This document shows positions 44,820 through 53,502 of a stretch of 64,000 nt of DNA, in pieces (position 1 is the first letter of the stretch; the number at the start of each line of letters is the position of its first letter). This DNA is from Nesterenkonia ebinurensis (GTDB taxonomy: Bacteria > Actinomycetota > Actinomycetes > Actinomycetales > Micrococcaceae). The stretch is taken from NCBI RefSeq assembly GCF_008711175.1, contig NZ_VWNF01000047.1:1-64000 (forward strand), in the 5' to 3' direction. A program made the position numbers and the translations under genes. Under the pieces are notes generated by a model, which was not told the DNA's origin, made no database searches, and was given only the letters and a program-made list of their open reading frames with translations.

Positions 44820-45663
44820 CACTTTCGCTCCTGTTCTCCTGCTGCTTGGCCAGCTGCTCGCGCCGCCACTGTGCTTCCCACTCGGCATCCAGTCGAGCTT
44901 CCTCCACCTGACGCTGCTGGGCATCGCGCACCATTCTCCACCAGAAGTAGAAGGCGAACCCGGCGAAGACCACCCATTCCACCGCGTAGAAGAGGTTGAG
45001 CCAGTTGATGCTGCTGCCCTCAGGCTGGGTGCCCACCCAGACGCTTTCAAGGGACGACGACGCCTGCTCCCCGGCATCATCACCAGCACCTGCCTCGCCG
45101 CTGAAGTCCACCAGAAAGCCGGAGTAGGAGTCCTCATCCCACAGGTTGATCAGCTCCGCCACCGACAGAGTGGCCAGCAGTGGGTAAGGAAGCTCGCGCG
45201 GACCCGGGGCAGGGGCCTCGGTGGGCAGCAGCCTGCCCTGGAGGGTGAGCTGCCCCTCGGGAGGCAAGCCGACGTGGTCGTAATCTTCTGCCCATCCACG
45301 CACCACGGGAATCACCTCATCATCCGGGGCGCCATCGACTCGGAAGGCGGCCACCGCCCAGTAGCCCTGCACACCCTCACGGAGGCGCTCAACAATGAAG
45401 ACCTGGGTATCCGGAACGAACTCACCGGTGACATCCACAATGCGGTCAGCCTCATGGACCGTGATGGAGCGAGCCGGCTCGTAGATGTCGGTGAGCTCCA
45501 CGGGAGTCTCAGTGTCCTCATGCTGGACGGCCTCACTGCGGGATGCTCCGAACTGCCAGGCCGAGAGCACCACGAACACGGTGGCCAGCACCAGGGCGAG
45601 GACCAGCATGGCGATCCACTTGGGCTGACGGGCAACGGCCCAGAAAGTCGGCGGGTGAGGCAC
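44812..45663 (-). CDS. SURF1-family cytochrome oxidase biogenesis protein
   Basis: SURF1 proteins help insert heme into cytochrome c oxidase. The 283-residue protein has an N-terminal helix (KWIAMLVLALVLATVFVVLS), the family start AWQFGASRSEAV, the internal signatures VPDTQVFIVER and IPVVRGWAEDYDHVG, and a C-terminal helix (INWLNLFYAVEWVVFAGFAF) followed by a charged cytoplasmic tail. GTG 45663 has TATCCT 6 nt upstream (45670-45675). The extracytoplasmic loop contains a Ser/Ala-rich stretch (GAGDDAGEQASSSLES) that is not typical. Confidence 0.88.
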   Translation of the reverse strand: MPHPPTFWAVARQPKWIAMLVLALVLATVFVVLSAWQFGASRSEAVQHEDTETPVELTDIYEPARSITVHEADRIVDVTGEFVPDTQVFIVERLREGVQGYWAVAAFRVDGAPDDEVIPVVRGWAEDYDHVGLPPEGQLTLQGRLLPTEAPAPGPRELPYPLLATLSVAELINLWDEDSYSGFLVDFSGEAGAGDDAGEQASSSLESVWVGTQPEGSSINWLNLFYAVEWVVFAGFAFYFWWRMVRDAQQRQVEEARLDAEWEAQWRREQLAKQQENRSESDG

Positions 45664-45687
45664 CGTACCAGGATACGCGGGTGCGAG

Positions 45688-45716
45688 GCGGAGTTCTACG
45701 CGAGGTAGAACTCCGC
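45688..45716. repeat. 12-bp perfect hairpin between SURF1 and glyoxalase-like genes
   Basis: GCGGAGTTCTAC (45688-45699) and GTAGAACTCCGC (45705-45716) flank a GCGAG loop. It lies between divergent genes, just outside the SURF1 -10 box, so a transcription terminator is not expected there. It could be a regulator site or a REP-type palindrome. Confidence 0.8.
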
Positions 45717-45766
45717 TGCGTCATCTCGATTTCGGGTATCCCGGCTCCCGGTGTGAAGATAGGGGC

Positions 45767-46411
45767 ATGATGCGACTGGATCACGTCTCGTTCGCCGTAG
45801 GTCCCGATGGCATGGACGCCACGGTGGACCGGATCACCGAAGCCCTGGGCGTCGAGCGGGTCAAGGGCGGCATACATCCCAGATTCGGCACTGCCAATGC
45901 GATCATTCCGCTGGCTGGGCAGCAGTACCTGGAGATTGTGGAAGTGCTGGACCATCCCTCTGCCGATAAGGCGCCGTTCGGGCAGGCGGTGCGGAACCGC
46001 TCACAGATCGGCGGCGGCTGGATGGGCTGGTGCGTCACGGTGGATGACCTGGAGCCTTTTGAGCAGCGGCTGGGCCGGCGGTCAGTGCCCGGCAACCGCA
46101 AATTCCCCGACGGCCAGGAGCTGACCTGGCAGCAGATCGGCATCAAGGGGCTGATCGCCGATCCGCAGGTGCCCTACCTGCTGCGCTGGGATGAGGGCAC
46201 CGAACACCTGCACCCTTCCCGCGCCTATAAGCCTGAGGCCAAGCTGGAGAAGCTGTCGATTGCCGGCTCGCCGCAACGGGTGGCGGACTGGCTGGGTTCC
46301 CCCGAGGCAGACCCGTTCGACGACGTGGAGGTCGAGTGGGTGGCCCCCTCCGGCACACCAGGAATCATGAGCGTCACCTTCCAGACCCCCAAAGGAAACA
46401 TCACGATCTAA
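45767..46411 (+). CDS. Glyoxalase/VOC-like domain protein
   Basis: The 214-residue protein starts MMRLDHVSFAVGPDGMDATV and contains the beta-alpha-beta-beta-beta pattern of a glyoxalase_3-type domain (GGIHPRFGTANAIIPLAGQQ, YLEIVEVLDHPSADKAPFG). His5 and Glu of YLEIVE are the likely metal ligands. The substrate is unknown. ATG 45767 or 45770 can serve as start; ATAGGGG lies just before. It is a single-gene unit. Confidence 0.82.
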   Translation: MMRLDHVSFAVGPDGMDATVDRITEALGVERVKGGIHPRFGTANAIIPLAGQQYLEIVEVLDHPSADKAPFGQAVRNRSQIGGGWMGWCVTVDDLEPFEQRLGRRSVPGNRKFPDGQELTWQQIGIKGLIADPQVPYLLRWDEGTEHLHPSRAYKPEAKLEKLSIAGSPQRVADWLGSPEADPFDDVEVEWVAPSGTPGIMSVTFQTPKGNITI

Positions 46412-46436
46412 GCAGCTGTTCGGGATTTCAGGGCTC

Positions 46437-47207
46437 TCAAGCGAAGAGCCAGAGCACCAGGGCCAGCAGTGCGGTGTAGACGGGCATCATGAGGATCGGC
46501 ACGTAGCCGGTCCAGCGCACAGAATTGGCCCGGCGGATCACCGCTTCCTCATCCTCCAGCGGCGTGGATACCATATCTTCGGTGAGGCTGACGCTCCTCA
46601 TGCGCAGCACACCCCACACTGTGGCCACGGTCAGCATGACTGCACCGAAGATCAGCATCGGCACTGGGGACAACTCCATTACTGGGGCCTGCAGCAGCCA
46701 TACCGCGAGCACCATCAGCCCCACCAGTGCAACGCCAGAGAGGACTGCGACTACGGGGCGGCGCAGAACGAACTGCACGAACTTCAGCACCCGCCAGGTC
46801 ATCAGCACGATGGCGGTGAAGACGATGCCCAGCAGGGCAATCTGTCCGGTGCGGATCACGACCTCCTGACCCTGGGACAAGGCAGGCAGCGCCCACAGGA
46901 CCGGAAGCATGCCGAGGATCTGTCCCAAGATCGGTACAACGGTCATCAGCTGAGAGCCTTCCTGCTGCTGAGGTGCGGGCAGCTCCAGCTCCTGGGCATA
47001 CTCTGCAGGCGAGCCGAATGCCTCGGCCGCGGACTCTCCGGAGTCAGCGCAGTATGAATCCACCTCGGCAAGCGCCTCACCGATCGTCTCCCCCGAGGCT
47101 CCTCGGAGCCGCAGCTCCACGGTGAGCTCCTGCGCCCATACGGGGTCCACATGGGGAGCAAGTTCTTGTTCAAACCGGTATTTCCGCGGTGCACGTATTC
47201 TGCTCAT
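46437..47207 (-). CDS. Integral membrane protein coupled to the PadR regulator
   Basis: The 256-residue protein has a soluble helical N-terminus of about 80 residues (PVWAQELTVELRLRGASGET, as in DUF1700/DUF1048-like partners of PadR regulators). Six or so hydrophobic helices follow from LMTVVPILGQILGMLPVLWA to the C-terminus. Its ATG overlaps the PadR stop (ATGA). PadR-plus-membrane-protein pairs usually respond to envelope stress or drugs. Its function is otherwise unknown. Confidence 0.82.
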   Translation of the reverse strand: MSRIRAPRKYRFEQELAPHVDPVWAQELTVELRLRGASGETIGEALAEVDSYCADSGESAAEAFGSPAEYAQELELPAPQQQEGSQLMTVVPILGQILGMLPVLWALPALSQGQEVVIRTGQIALLGIVFTAIVLMTWRVLKFVQFVLRRPVVAVLSGVALVGLMVLAVWLLQAPVMELSPVPMLIFGAVMLTVATVWGVLRMRSVSLTEDMVSTPLEDEEAVIRRANSVRWTGYVPILMMPVYTALLALVLWLFA

Positions 47208-47560
47208 CGCTCCTCCTCAGGTTCCGCTCCTCGGTCAAGGATCTGGTCTATGACATGGGCAAAGCTCTGCCAGTGCTGAGTCAGCTCCTGAAGGGCGCGG
47301 CTGCCGTCCTCGGTGAGCACGTAGTATTTTCGGCCCGGTCCGCCCTCGCCGGGCCGCCACTCGATGTCCACTCTGCCCGAGGCCTCAAACCGCTTGAGCA
47401 TCGGGTAGAGCGTGCCGCCTTTGACCGTGCCGAGACCGCTGGCTGCCAACCGGGCAGAGACCTGGTACCCGTAGGTCGGGCCGTCTGCCAGGATCCGCAG
47501 TGTGCAGAGCTCCAAGACTCCCCGTAGCCATTCACTGGGCCACTGCTGTTCTGAACTCAT
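47204..47560 (-). CDS. PadR-family transcriptional regulator
   Basis: The 118-residue protein is a winged helix of the PadR type: LRGVLELCTLRILADGPTYG, YQVSARLAASGLGTVKGGTL, YPMLKRFEASGRVDIEW and GGPGRKYYVLTEDGSRALQE, with a single C-terminal helix. It is the first gene of a two-gene operon with the membrane protein at 46437. Three alternating AACTAGAT half-sites directly before its start codon (47561-47602) suggest autoregulation. Confidence 0.93.
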   Translation of the reverse strand: MSSEQQWPSEWLRGVLELCTLRILADGPTYGYQVSARLAASGLGTVKGGTLYPMLKRFEASGRVDIEWRPGEGGPGRKYYVLTEDGSRALQELTQHWQSFAHVIDQILDRGAEPEEER

Positions 47561-47602
47561 AACTAGATCGTATGTCTATCTAGTTATTTTTTCAAACTAG
47601 AT
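47561..47602. promoter_or_regulatory. PadR operator: three alternating half-sites with exact 9-bp spacers
   Basis: AACTAGAT at 47561-47568, its complement ATCTAGTT at 47578-47585, and AACTAGAT at 47595-47602 are perfect copies separated by exactly 9 bp each time. They form two overlapping inverted repeats that share the middle half-site. They abut the padR start codon and lie 60 bp before the divergent Nudix gene. Confidence 0.8.
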
Positions 47603-47661
47603 CCTGGATTAAACCAGAATGTACATCGTCACCGGTGTGCGGCTGCCGCTAGCCTGGAACT

Positions 47662-48294
47662 GTGAAGATTCAGGATTCCGCCGATGAACCTCCGCTGGAG
47701 GGCTCAGAGGTGCTGGCACGATCACCCCTTACAGAGCTTGTGCAGGATGCCTTCGTCTTTGGCGCCGCACGCCAGACTCTCACCCGGCAGTACCTGCGGC
47801 ACAAGAGCGCCGTGGGCATTCTGGCAGTGAACGACGCCGATCAGATCCTGCTGGTGCGCCAGTACCGGCATCCGGTACGCGCTCACCTCTGGGAGATTCC
47901 GACGGGACTCCTGGACTCTGAGGGCGAATCGATGCTTCAGACTGCCCAACGCGAGCTGGCCGAGGAGGCGGACCTGTCAGCTGAGAGCTGGCATACCCTG
48001 GTGGACTTCTTCACCACGCCTGGAATCTCTGATGAAGCGATGCGCGTATACCTGGCCCGGGACCTTCATGCGGTGCCGATGAATGAGCGGCACATCCGTG
48101 AGGATGAGGAAGCGGAGTTTGAGTTCGCTTGGATCACCTTCGAAGAAGCTCTCCAAGCCGTCATGAGCGGGGTAATCCGTAACCCAGCAACCGTCACCGG
48201 GCTGTTGGCCCTGCATGCAGTCCGCACCGGGGCTGGCAAGCTCAGAGACCCAACGTCACCGTGGCCCCTTCACCCCCGCAGCATCAGCCCCTAG
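47662..48294 (+). CDS. Nudix hydrolase, ADP-ribose pyrophosphatase type
   Basis: The 210-residue protein has an N-terminal beta domain (RQTLTRQYLRHKSAVGILAV) and a Nudix box (GLLDSEGESMLQTAQRELAE followed by EADL) carrying the catalytic REL-AEE helix. It is preceded by VRQYRHPVRAHLWEIPTG, typical of ADP-ribose pyrophosphatases, which cleave ADP-ribose to AMP and ribose-5-phosphate. GTG 47662 has TAGCCT 6 nt upstream (47650-47655). It is divergent from the PadR operon. Confidence 0.9.
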   Translation: MKIQDSADEPPLEGSEVLARSPLTELVQDAFVFGAARQTLTRQYLRHKSAVGILAVNDADQILLVRQYRHPVRAHLWEIPTGLLDSEGESMLQTAQRELAEEADLSAESWHTLVDFFTTPGISDEAMRVYLARDLHAVPMNERHIREDEEAEFEFAWITFEEALQAVMSGVIRNPATVTGLLALHAVRTGAGKLRDPTSPWPLHPRSISP

Positions 48295-48410
48295 CTGACC
48301 CCGTGTGGCGTGCTCTCATGTCAGGCCCCGCTGCGGGACCTCGGCATGTCCTAAGGTAAGGAACAAGGAATGCTGTTCAGGAGCGCTGACGACACGACCA
48401 GTCTTATCTA

Positions 48411-49757
48411 TCAGCCTCTGGCGGCTTCCTCTTCGAGCTCCTGGCGGGCCTTGGCCAGCTTACGGTCACGGACCTCGGCAAGGCGGGCGGCACGGCGCTC
48501 ACGGCGGCGCCTGGTAGGCCAGGTGATCAGGATGGTGATCAGGCTCATCAGCAGCAGCAGGCCGGCCAGCCAAATACCTGCATCGATCCAGAACTGCTCC
48601 GGGTAGAGTCGGATCAGTGCCGACTCCGAGGAGAAGGCCCAGTTGCCCTGCGGGAAGAAAAGGTTGTGGAACTCGGTGAAGAATCGTTCCCAGCCGATGA
48701 TGAACGGGACAGCCACTCCGGCTGCCATCAGGCCGATAGTGGCCCAAGCACCAGCGAAGAGGCCGCGGGCGAAGCCTCCGGGCCGCCAGGCCCGCAGCAG
48801 CAGTGCGAGCAGCAGGGTAATCAGCAGCAGCCCGACGCCGATGATCATTGCATACCAGACCAGGATCTTCACATCTGCCATATGTGAGACTTCTGCCTCG
48901 GTGAACAGTGGCTCCCCGCCCGGGGCGAGTTCAGCCAGGTAGCGGGAATCTGCGGCGTTCAGCAGGAAGTCGGTGCCGTAGGAGCCGTAGAGCAGGCGCT
49001 CAGGCAGCTCCCATCCACCTGGATCCTCCGGGAAGCCGGGCCGCCAGTAGGTGGCCATCAGGAACAGCGGGCTGGCCACCAACCGAATGGCCAGCACAAT
49101 GAACATGAGCGGAGTGAAGATGGCGATCAGCACGGTGAAGAAGCGGGAGACGCCTCGTTTGTCCTTCTCCACAAGTTCCTGAAGCTCACTGTCATCAGCC
49201 AGCTCAGTCGGGTGCTCATGGCGGACGGGCGGAGATGGGGTCACAGGGTCGCTGCTGAGCTCCGGGAAGCCGGCCGACTGGGGTGAGGCGGCTGTCCCGG
49301 GCGACGTGCTGCGCACCGGGGCGGCAGCACCGGCCTTCTCCTCGCGGGGCAGGGTGGCAGTGGCCTGCTCTTGAGGCATTGGCAGCGCGGTAGTGGACTG
49401 TTCCTCCGGAGACGGCGCTGAGGCGGCAGCCGGGCTCTGCGGAGTTCGCTCAGCAGACTTTCCACGGCCGCTGACTGGGGGGACGATCGCTGTGGGCTGG
49501 GAGTCATCATCTGCAGTGCCTTGGGCAAAGCCGGCCGGGGCGGCGGCGTCGCTCCGCTCACTCTCCTCAATCGCCTCGGGAGACTCCTCGCCAGCGCGGG
49601 TCTCCACTCGACTCAGTCGGGCGTCCTCTGCCTTGTCGTCAAGGTGGTCCTCGGGGAAGTCAGGCTCATCGGAGACGAAGGCGCCGTAGTCCAGGCCGGA
49701 CTCGAACTCCTTCTCCTCCGCCGAACTCTGGCGGTTGTCCTCAGGATTCTGGCTCAT
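48411..49757 (-). CDS. DUF1461 (TIGR01906-type) integral membrane protein with long acidic N-terminus
   Basis: The 448-residue protein has a low-complexity acidic/Pro/Ala N-terminus of about 200 residues. A membrane domain follows (FFTVLIAIFTPLMFIVLAIR, the loop GSYGTDFLLNAADSRYLAEL, AEVSHMADVKILVWYAMIIG and VGLLLITLLLALLLRA) typical of DUF1461. The family function is unknown. The N-terminus includes ARLSRVETRAGEESPEAIEE, coded by a REP-like element at 49565-49622. ATG 49757 has GAGAGG upstream. The C-terminus is a basic and acidic coiled helix. Confidence 0.82.
   Translation of the reverse strand: MSQNPEDNRQSSAEEKEFESGLDYGAFVSDEPDFPEDHLDDKAEDARLSRVETRAGEESPEAIEESERSDAAAPAGFAQGTADDDSQPTAIVPPVSGRGKSAERTPQSPAAASAPSPEEQSTTALPMPQEQATATLPREEKAGAAAPVRSTSPGTAASPQSAGFPELSSDPVTPSPPVRHEHPTELADDSELQELVEKDKRGVSRFFTVLIAIFTPLMFIVLAIRLVASPLFLMATYWRPGFPEDPGGWELPERLLYGSYGTDFLLNAADSRYLAELAPGGEPLFTEAEVSHMADVKILVWYAMIIGVGLLLITLLLALLLRAWRPGGFARGLFAGAWATIGLMAAGVAVPFIIGWERFFTEFHNLFFPQGNWAFSSESALIRLYPEQFWIDAGIWLAGLLLLMSLITILITWPTRRRRERRAARLAEVRDRKLAKARQELEEEAARG
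49565..49622. repeat. REP-like 58-bp repeat inside the DUF1461 gene (copy A)
   Basis: This ungapped 58-bp segment matches the one at 33121-33178 at 50 positions. It encodes ARLSRVETRAG...SPEAIE in a disordered N-terminal region. Confidence 0.8.
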
Positions 49758-49881
49758 TATTCGCCTCTCGACACGCATTACTGGCCAGAATCAACACTAG
49801 AGCCCGGAAGTGCCGCTAGGCCGGAACGCGCCCGGCAAGTTGCGGAATTGGTGCAGGATCTCAGTCGGCGGGCAAGCTAGG

Positions 49882-50871
49882 TCAGGCCGTCAGCTCATGG
49901 TTGCCGGAGTCGTAACGCCCCAGGTCGCCAGTGACCCCAGCCAGATAAGCACGGCGCCCCAACAGCAAGGTGTAGACCCAGTAGGCGCCCAGCACCAGTG
50001 CACCGATGCCGATACGCAGCCAGTCCGGCCAGGGGGCGGGGGTGACAAAGCCCTCCACAACACCAGAGACCAGCAGCACCAGGCACAGCCCCAGCGCCAC
50101 GGTGATCAGCCGCCGGGCCTCTTCCGCCACGGAGGTCAGCCGTTTCTTCTGCCCCGGGGCCACCCAGGCCCAGAAGATGCGCAGCCCGGCGGCGGCAGCC
50201 ACAAACACCGCGGTCATCTCCATCAGACCATGCGGCAGGATATTGACCCAGAAGGACTGGGCAGCCTCTTGTTCATACATCACCCCTGCGGCGACACCCA
50301 CGTTGATCGAGTTGAGCCCCAGAATCCAGACTGGCCAGATCCCGGTGACGCCGAATGCCACGCACTGGGCGGCGATCCACGCATTATTGGTCCACACCTG
50401 GGAGGCGAATGCGGAGCTGGGGTGCTCGGAGTAGTAGTTGACGAAGTCTTCCTGGGCGTACTGCTGCCGGGCCGCCTCCGGCATGATCAGGTCAATCTGC
50501 GGATGGTGATAGACCCAGTAGCCGGTGGCTGCAGCAAGTCCGATGAACCCCACTGCAATGATCAGAGTCAGCCAGCGCAGCCGGTAGAAGGCCACCGGGA
50601 GCGCCTGGGCGAAGAAATAGGCGATTGAGGTGAAGACGTTCTCCCCTGCCCCAGTCAGATGGGCTCGGGCCCGGCCGATCCGGGCTGAGAGCTGGGCGGC
50701 AACCGGAGAGTCAGGCTCCACCGCTTGGATCATCGACAGATGAGTGGAGGCGCGCTGGTAGAGCACCAGCATCTGATCAGCCTCAGCCGCGCTCAGCCGG
50801 CGCCTGGTGGCAAGCTGGTCGAGGCGGTCCCACTGCGGCTGATGCACCGCGATAAAGGCGTCGATGTCCAC
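49882..50871 (-). CDS. SpoIIM/DUF95-like membrane protein
   Basis: The 329-residue protein starts MDIDAFIAVHQPQWDRLDQL-like (GTG-coded first residue) with a helical N-terminal domain of about 85 residues. Membrane helices of the stage II sporulation protein M family follow (LTLIIAVGFIGLAAATGYWV; GVTGIWPVWILGLNSINVGV; ILPHGLMEMTAVFVAAAAGL). Non-sporulating actinobacteria have this gene next to RDD-family and MoxR genes, which are not seen here. GTG 50871 lies 7 nt after TAGTGT (50879-50884) and matches the usual N-terminus; GTG 50880 and 50877 are alternatives. Confidence 0.85.
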   Translation of the reverse strand: MDIDAFIAVHQPQWDRLDQLATRRRLSAAEADQMLVLYQRASTHLSMIQAVEPDSPVAAQLSARIGRARAHLTGAGENVFTSIAYFFAQALPVAFYRLRWLTLIIAVGFIGLAAATGYWVYHHPQIDLIMPEAARQQYAQEDFVNYYSEHPSSAFASQVWTNNAWIAAQCVAFGVTGIWPVWILGLNSINVGVAAGVMYEQEAAQSFWVNILPHGLMEMTAVFVAAAAGLRIFWAWVAPGQKKRLTSVAEEARRLITVALGLCLVLLVSGVVEGFVTPAPWPDWLRIGIGALVLGAYWVYTLLLGRRAYLAGVTGDLGRYDSGNHELTA

Positions 50872-50901
50872 GGTCACCACACTAGCAACAGCGTAGCGGC
50901 G

Positions 50902-52104
50902 TCAGGCCACTATTTCCCCGCCACGAATCACCGTGCGGGAACGTGTGGTGTCCCACAGGACTTGCGGTTGAATGAGCGGGTCATCGCGGAGTATCAGCAA
51001 GTCTGCTGGTGTTCCGGGGGCTAAGGTTCCCAACTCCGGTGCGCCGATGAGTTCCGCGTTGATCGTAGTCAGTGAACGCAACAACTCTAGAGGCTTCTGG
51101 ACTTCAGCTTGCAGGGCGATGCCGCACAGTTGGTCGTCTTCTAAGTCACCCATCAGATCACTGCCAAAGCCGATCTGCACCCCGGCCGCAGCGGCCATCT
51201 GGATGGCATGCTTCCCAGCGTCGAGCACTTCGACGTTCTTCTTCTTACCCTCCGTGGAGAGCCCCACCGCATCACCTCGCCGGTTCATCGCATCATAGGC
51301 GACTAGGGTAGGCACCAAATAGGTCCCGCGCTCTGCCATGATCTCTGCGGCTTGAGTATCGATGAGATTGCCGTGCTCCACCGAGAGCACCCCGTTGGTC
51401 ACCGCGTGGATGACGGCATCGGCTGTGTAAGTGTGGGCGGCCACGTAGCTGCCGCGCCGGGTCGCCTCGTCGCATGCAGCTGCGATTTCCTCGGGTGAGT
51501 ACTGCGGGATGCGCAGCGGGTCGGTGGGCGAGACTACCCCGCCAGAGGCCATGATCTTGATGCAGTGGACACCGATGCGGAACCGTTCACGCACCGCCCG
51601 GCGGATGTCGTCGATGCCGTCGACCACCTCACCGAGATGTCCGTGGTTGAGGCAGATGTCATACTCGGCTGGGCGCGCGTCACCATGCCCGCCAGTTTGA
51701 CTCAGAGCAGGTCCCGTAAAGAGATACCGACAGGCCGGTTCCTCTCCGATCTCAAGAGCCTGCTGGAGGCCCAGGTCACCGCCAGCAACGTCACGAATGG
51801 TTGTGAATCCGCGACGCAGGGCCTTGCGCAATCTGCGCATGCCGTTGATAGCCACATAGCTTAGATGCCGTGTCTCTAGCTCGGGTCCGCCGATGGTGTG
51901 GGCGTAGGCATGGAAGTGCGCGTCGATGAGTCCTGGAATCACCGTCTGGCCAGTGACGTCGAGTTCGGTATCGAAACCTCCTCGGACGTTCTCGACTGGG
52001 ATAATCATTCCGTCTGCCACGCCAAGATTCTCTTGAACGCTTTCTCCACTGAGAGGGTCCAGCAGGTGCCCTCCGCGCAGTAGCAGTGTGTTCGATGCGC
52101 TCAT
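50902..52104 (-). CDS. Amidohydrolase of the COG1228 (prolidase-like) group
   Basis: The 400-residue protein is a binuclear-metal amidohydrolase: DAHFHAYAHT (His63, His65), the carboxylated-lysine site HCIKIMASGGVVSP, VAAHTYTADAV, SVEHGNLID and the final Asp in IGFGSDLMGD. COG1228 members of this shape include prolidases that cut Xaa-Pro and Xaa-hydroxyproline dipeptides. Its position downstream of a proline-iminopeptidase-like gene in a hydroxyproline cluster supports that role here. Other amide substrates remain possible. ATG 52104 overlaps the upstream stop (ATGA). There is no signal peptide. Confidence 0.85.
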   Translation of the reverse strand: MSASNTLLLRGGHLLDPLSGESVQENLGVADGMIIPVENVRGGFDTELDVTGQTVIPGLIDAHFHAYAHTIGGPELETRHLSYVAINGMRRLRKALRRGFTTIRDVAGGDLGLQQALEIGEEPACRYLFTGPALSQTGGHGDARPAEYDICLNHGHLGEVVDGIDDIRRAVRERFRIGVHCIKIMASGGVVSPTDPLRIPQYSPEEIAAACDEATRRGSYVAAHTYTADAVIHAVTNGVLSVEHGNLIDTQAAEIMAERGTYLVPTLVAYDAMNRRGDAVGLSTEGKKKNVEVLDAGKHAIQMAAAAGVQIGFGSDLMGDLEDDQLCGIALQAEVQKPLELLRSLTTINAELIGAPELGTLAPGTPADLLILRDDPLIQPQVLWDTTRSRTVIRGGEIVA

Positions 52105-53387
52105 GGTTGTTTCTTCTCTCCCCCGCGGTCGCGCACCAGGGTGCGCAGGTAGGTAAACGTCTTGCCTGAGCTGATCCCGTCGTGCTCGAGCTCGTTGGTC
52201 ACCCAGGCCTGGGAGTTGCCAATCCTGCTGAGGGTATCCAGCTGCAGGTGTGCGTCGACGAACATATCGTCGTAATAGACGGCCGCAGCCACGGGGATGT
52301 CATTGGCCGCCAGCCTGGAGTAGTCATAGATCTTCGAGTAGTCACTCCGGTTATGGAGGGCGCTGACCGCCGCAGCGGCGGGTTTCAGTGCTCGGATTTC
52401 GTTGAACATCCACGGGAATGCCATTTCTCCGGTGAAGAGCAGCGGACGTGCATCTTCTGCGAACTGGGAGTGCTTGTCTCGTTCGGCTTGGGCCGCCCAG
52501 CCGGTGGACCCGGAGTCTGGGTCTCCGTAGATAGCTTCCTGCAGACCCCAATAGATGGGGCCGTCGACGGCGGAAGTGATGTTCATGGTGTTGGCGAGGA
52601 ACCGTTCGGAGAGACGGCCGGGGCGGGCGAAGGCGGTTTCGATCAGCCAGTGCACCTGCTCGAAACCGGGCTTCATCCCGAAGTCCTTGCCGAGTGCCTG
52701 GAAGCGGCGCACGGTAAGCCGGTCGCCGTCGGGCAGCCGGATATCTTCCCTGGCCAGCAGGTCGGCGATCTCAGCGACCACCGGCTCGTCTTGCGGGAAG
52801 CGGCGGTAGTACTCGGCGGTCTTGGCTCCCGCCCGGGGGAACGTTCTACGGTAGACCGCCGCGGCCCGCGGCGGAGTGCCAGGGATACCGCCGCAGATGT
52901 AACAGGCGGTCAGTGCCTCCGGGGCGGCGGAGAGGTACGTCAGTGTCAACCACCCGCCGTAGCTCTGCCCGAGTGTGGTCCACTTCCGGCCGCCGTAGAG
53001 TTCGGCCCGAATGTGTTCCATATCCTGGATAATTGAGTCAGCCCGGAAGTGCATCAGGTAGTCAGCGCCTTTTTCGGCTGAACCCCGGGCAGCGACGTCG
53101 CGGGCCTCCAGTGGCGTGGACTTACCCGTGCCACGCTGATCTACAAGGACTATCCGATAGTGCGGCAGGGCCTCGGCGATCCATCCAGTAGGTTCCAACG
53201 GGCGTGGACTGGCTCCCCCAGGTCCGCCTTGAAGGTAGGTCAGCAGCGGAAGTTCGGCGTCCTTTTTGTCCGGGTCAACAATTTCACGCACGAAGAGCTG
53301 GAGAGATTCCCCTCCGGGATCCTTCCAGTCCAGCGGCACAGTGGTAGTGTGCTCGGTGACCCACAAACCAGGAATTGGGTAACCCAA
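52101..53387 (-). CDS. Alpha/beta hydrolase, S33 proline iminopeptidase type
   Basis: The protein of about 428 residues has the S33 features LLTYLQGGPGGASPRPLE (oxyanion), IVLVDQRGTGKSTPLEA, the nucleophile elbow TLGQSYGGWLTLTYL, the acid YYDDMFVD and the histidine in ELEHDG. Such enzymes release N-terminal proline or hydroxyproline from peptides in the cytoplasm. TTG 53387 is preferred because AAGGG precedes it; an upstream TTG at 53438 is in frame and no ATG or GTG is available. A 15-bp palindrome overlaps this start. It is coupled to the amidohydrolase. Confidence 0.82.
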   Translation of the reverse strand: MGYPIPGLWVTEHTTTVPLDWKDPGGESLQLFVREIVDPDKKDAELPLLTYLQGGPGGASPRPLEPTGWIAEALPHYRIVLVDQRGTGKSTPLEARDVAARGSAEKGADYLMHFRADSIIQDMEHIRAELYGGRKWTTLGQSYGGWLTLTYLSAAPEALTACYICGGIPGTPPRAAAVYRRTFPRAGAKTAEYYRRFPQDEPVVAEIADLLAREDIRLPDGDRLTVRRFQALGKDFGMKPGFEQVHWLIETAFARPGRLSERFLANTMNITSAVDGPIYWGLQEAIYGDPDSGSTGWAAQAERDKHSQFAEDARPLLFTGEMAFPWMFNEIRALKPAAAAVSALHNRSDYSKIYDYSRLAANDIPVAAAVYYDDMFVDAHLQLDTLSRIGNSQAWVTNELEHDGISSGKTFTYLRTLVRDRGGEKKQP

Positions 53388-53388
53388 T
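53374..53388. promoter_or_regulatory. 15-bp palindrome at the S33 hydrolase start
   Basis: ATTGGGTAACCCAAT is a perfect palindrome apart from its central base and covers the TTG start. It may be a regulator operator or limit translation initiation. No second copy was found in the cluster. Confidence 0.4.
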
Positions 53389-53502
53389 ATAACCCTTTCT
53401 CTTGATGTGCTGTCCTGGGAGGGCCTGCGCTTTCCCAAATAAAGAACCTATTGTGCAATTTTACATCTTACAGAATCAGCGCCTCGCTTATGGGCCAGAC
53501 AG

